Below are positions 63,087 to 64,000 of a stretch of DNA of 64,000 nt, piece by piece. Positions within the stretch are counted from its first letter, which is position 1. Each line of letters begins with the position of its first letter. The stretch is taken from assembly GCF_001748145.1 (NCBI RefSeq), contig NZ_BCQA01000001.1, forward strand, positions 868,001 through 932,000, read 5' to 3'. The DNA comes from Bosea sp. BIWAKO-01. Its GTDB lineage: Bacteria > Pseudomonadota > Alphaproteobacteria > Rhizobiales > Beijerinckiaceae. The position numbers and the translations under genes were made by a program. The notes under the pieces are model-generated. The model worked only from the letters and a program-made list of their open reading frames with translations, made no database searches and was not told where the DNA came from.

Positions 63087-64000
63087 TTACTCAGCCGCAG
63101 CCGCAATCGGCTCCGGCTTCACCCATTTCAGGATCGGCTGCCGGGCAGCACGCGTCTCGTCGAGACGGCGGATCGGGGCATGGTGCGGCGCCGCGGTGAA
63201 GCGGGCCTTGTCATTGCCCTTCGCAGCCATGGCCAGATCGCGCAGCGTCGCAATGAACAGGTCGAGAGAGGCCTTCGATTCCGACTCGGTCGGCTCGATC
63301 AGCATCGCGCCATGGACGACCAGCGGGAAATACACCGTCATCGGGTGATACCCCTCGTCGATCATCGCCTTGGCGAAGTCGAGCGTGGTGACGCCGGTGC
63401 CCTTCAGCCACTCATCGTCGAACAGAGCCTCGTGCATCGAGGGATGGTCCGGGAAAGGCAGCGACATCAGGTCGGAGAGACCGGCGCGGATGTAGTTGGC
63501 GCTCAGCACCGCATCCTCTGAGGCCTGCTTCATGCCGTCGGCGCCATGGCTGAGCATATAGGCCAGCGCACGCACATACATCCCCATCTGGCCGTGGAAG
63601 GCCGTCATGCGGCCGAAGGGATCATTGCCCGCCGGCGCGTCGCTGACGTGCTCCACGAGCCGCGCCGCACCACCCTCGACATGGATGAACGGCACCGGCG
63701 CATAGGGAGCAAGCCTGCTCGACAGCACGACCGGACCGGCACCCGGGCCGCCGCCGCCATGCGGCGTCGAGAAGGTCTTGTGCAGGTTGATATGCATGGC
63801 ATCGACGCCGAGGTCACCCGGCTTCGCCTTGCCGACGATGGCGTTGAAGTTCGCGCCGTCACAATAGAAATACGCGCCGGCCGCATGCAGCGCAGCAGCG
63901 ATTTCGACGATCTGCGGCTCGAAGATGCCGCAGGTATTGGGGTTGGTCAGCATGATCGCGGCAATGTCCGGCCCGAGCAGGGCCTTGACGTCCTTGACCG
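63087..64000 (-). CDS. gcvPB: Glycine dehydrogenase (decarboxylating) subunit 2, partial
   Basis: The last 304 or so residues of the P-protein subunit 2 of the glycine cleavage system; the N-terminus is beyond the window. The PLP-binding Lys is in INLHKTFSTPHGGGGPGAGP, preceded by YFYCDGANFNAIVG. The C-terminus (AMLIEPTESESKASLDLFI) is typical. It decarboxylates glycine and loads the aminomethyl group on the H-protein. Confidence 0.95.
   Translation of the reverse strand, partial: VKDVKALLGPDIAAIMLTNPNTCGIFEPQIVEIAAALHAAGAYFYCDGANFNAIVGKAKPGDLGVDAMHINLHKTFSTPHGGGGPGAGPVVLSSRLAPYAPVPFIHVEGGAARLVEHVSDAPAGNDPFGRMTAFHGQMGMYVRALAYMLSHGADGMKQASEDAVLSANYIRAGLSDLMSLPFPDHPSMHEALFDDEWLKGTGVTTLDFAKAMIDEGYHPMTVYFPLVVHGAMLIEPTESESKASLDLFIATLRDLAMAAKGNDKARFTAAPHHAPIRRLDETRAARQPILKWVKPEPIAAAAE

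Overview
The window is high-GC DNA with densely packed genes on both strands. It looks like chromosome from an alphaproteobacterium of the order Hyphomicrobiales (Rhizobiales). Supporting signs are an F0 ATP synthase operon with paired b' and b subunits separate from F1, a CcrM-type methyltransferase, a PdhS/PleC/DivJ-type kinase, DUF1150 beside Hsp20, a tRNA-His lacking G-1, an AUU-started infC, and the order mutY - GNAT - dciA - dsbA - smc. A Bosea-like genome is my guess from gene content and is not proven. No prophage, insertion sequence, CRISPR array or rRNA was seen.

Layout. 0-6.3 kb: translation genes rplT (first codons only), rpmI and infC on the minus strand. About 5.5 kb of accessory genes lies between rpmI and infC: VOC protein, LysR with aldo/keto reductase, MFS with TetR and twin operators, and a GYD protein. 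6.3-13.2 kb: glycosyltransferase, alpha/beta hydrolase, Hsp20-DUF1150, small secreted proteins, a gene-poor stretch, tRNA-His(GTG), and two phasin-type proteins. 13.4-20.5 kb: a large cytoplasmic PdhS-like histidine kinase, a diguanylate cyclase and an M23 peptidase. 20.6-25.2 kb: MgtE, acyl-CoA dehydrogenase, GST and an EamA exporter. 25.3-30.5 kb: a LysR-tctB-tctA-tctC transport operon, then ureidoglycolate lyase and a DUF1236 protein.

30.6-33.9 kb: a three-gene URC-type uracil catabolism cluster (URC1-like GTP cyclohydrolase II homologue, URC4/DUF1688, upp). 34-43.3 kb: a small membrane protein, glyQS, two paralogous Tyr/Arg-rich secreted proteins, an rRNA/tRNA-type methyltransferase, DUF2007, octaprenyl-diphosphate synthase, and ispE with a TPR protein. 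43.7-48.1 kb: ETF-ubiquinone oxidoreductase, uracil-DNA glycosylase, zinc metallopeptidase and a glycosyltransferase-like protein. 48.2-57.9 kb: genome maintenance genes, namely a PA0069-type radical SAM protein, rnhB, ccrM, mutY, dciA, dsbA-like and smc. 58-60.7 kb: atpI-atpB-atpE-b'-b, ending in a strong terminator. 60.8-64 kb: dienelactone hydrolase, an L,D-transpeptidase and the C-terminal part of gcvPB.

Most notable signals: a dispersed composite palindromic repeat (six loci, two of them showing the full two-module form in opposite orientation); CtrA-like TTAA-N7-TTAG boxes ahead of both ccrM and the PdhS-like kinase; the URC cluster; the AUU start of infC; and the non-canonical tRNA-His. 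I found no convincing wholly novel defence or mobile system.
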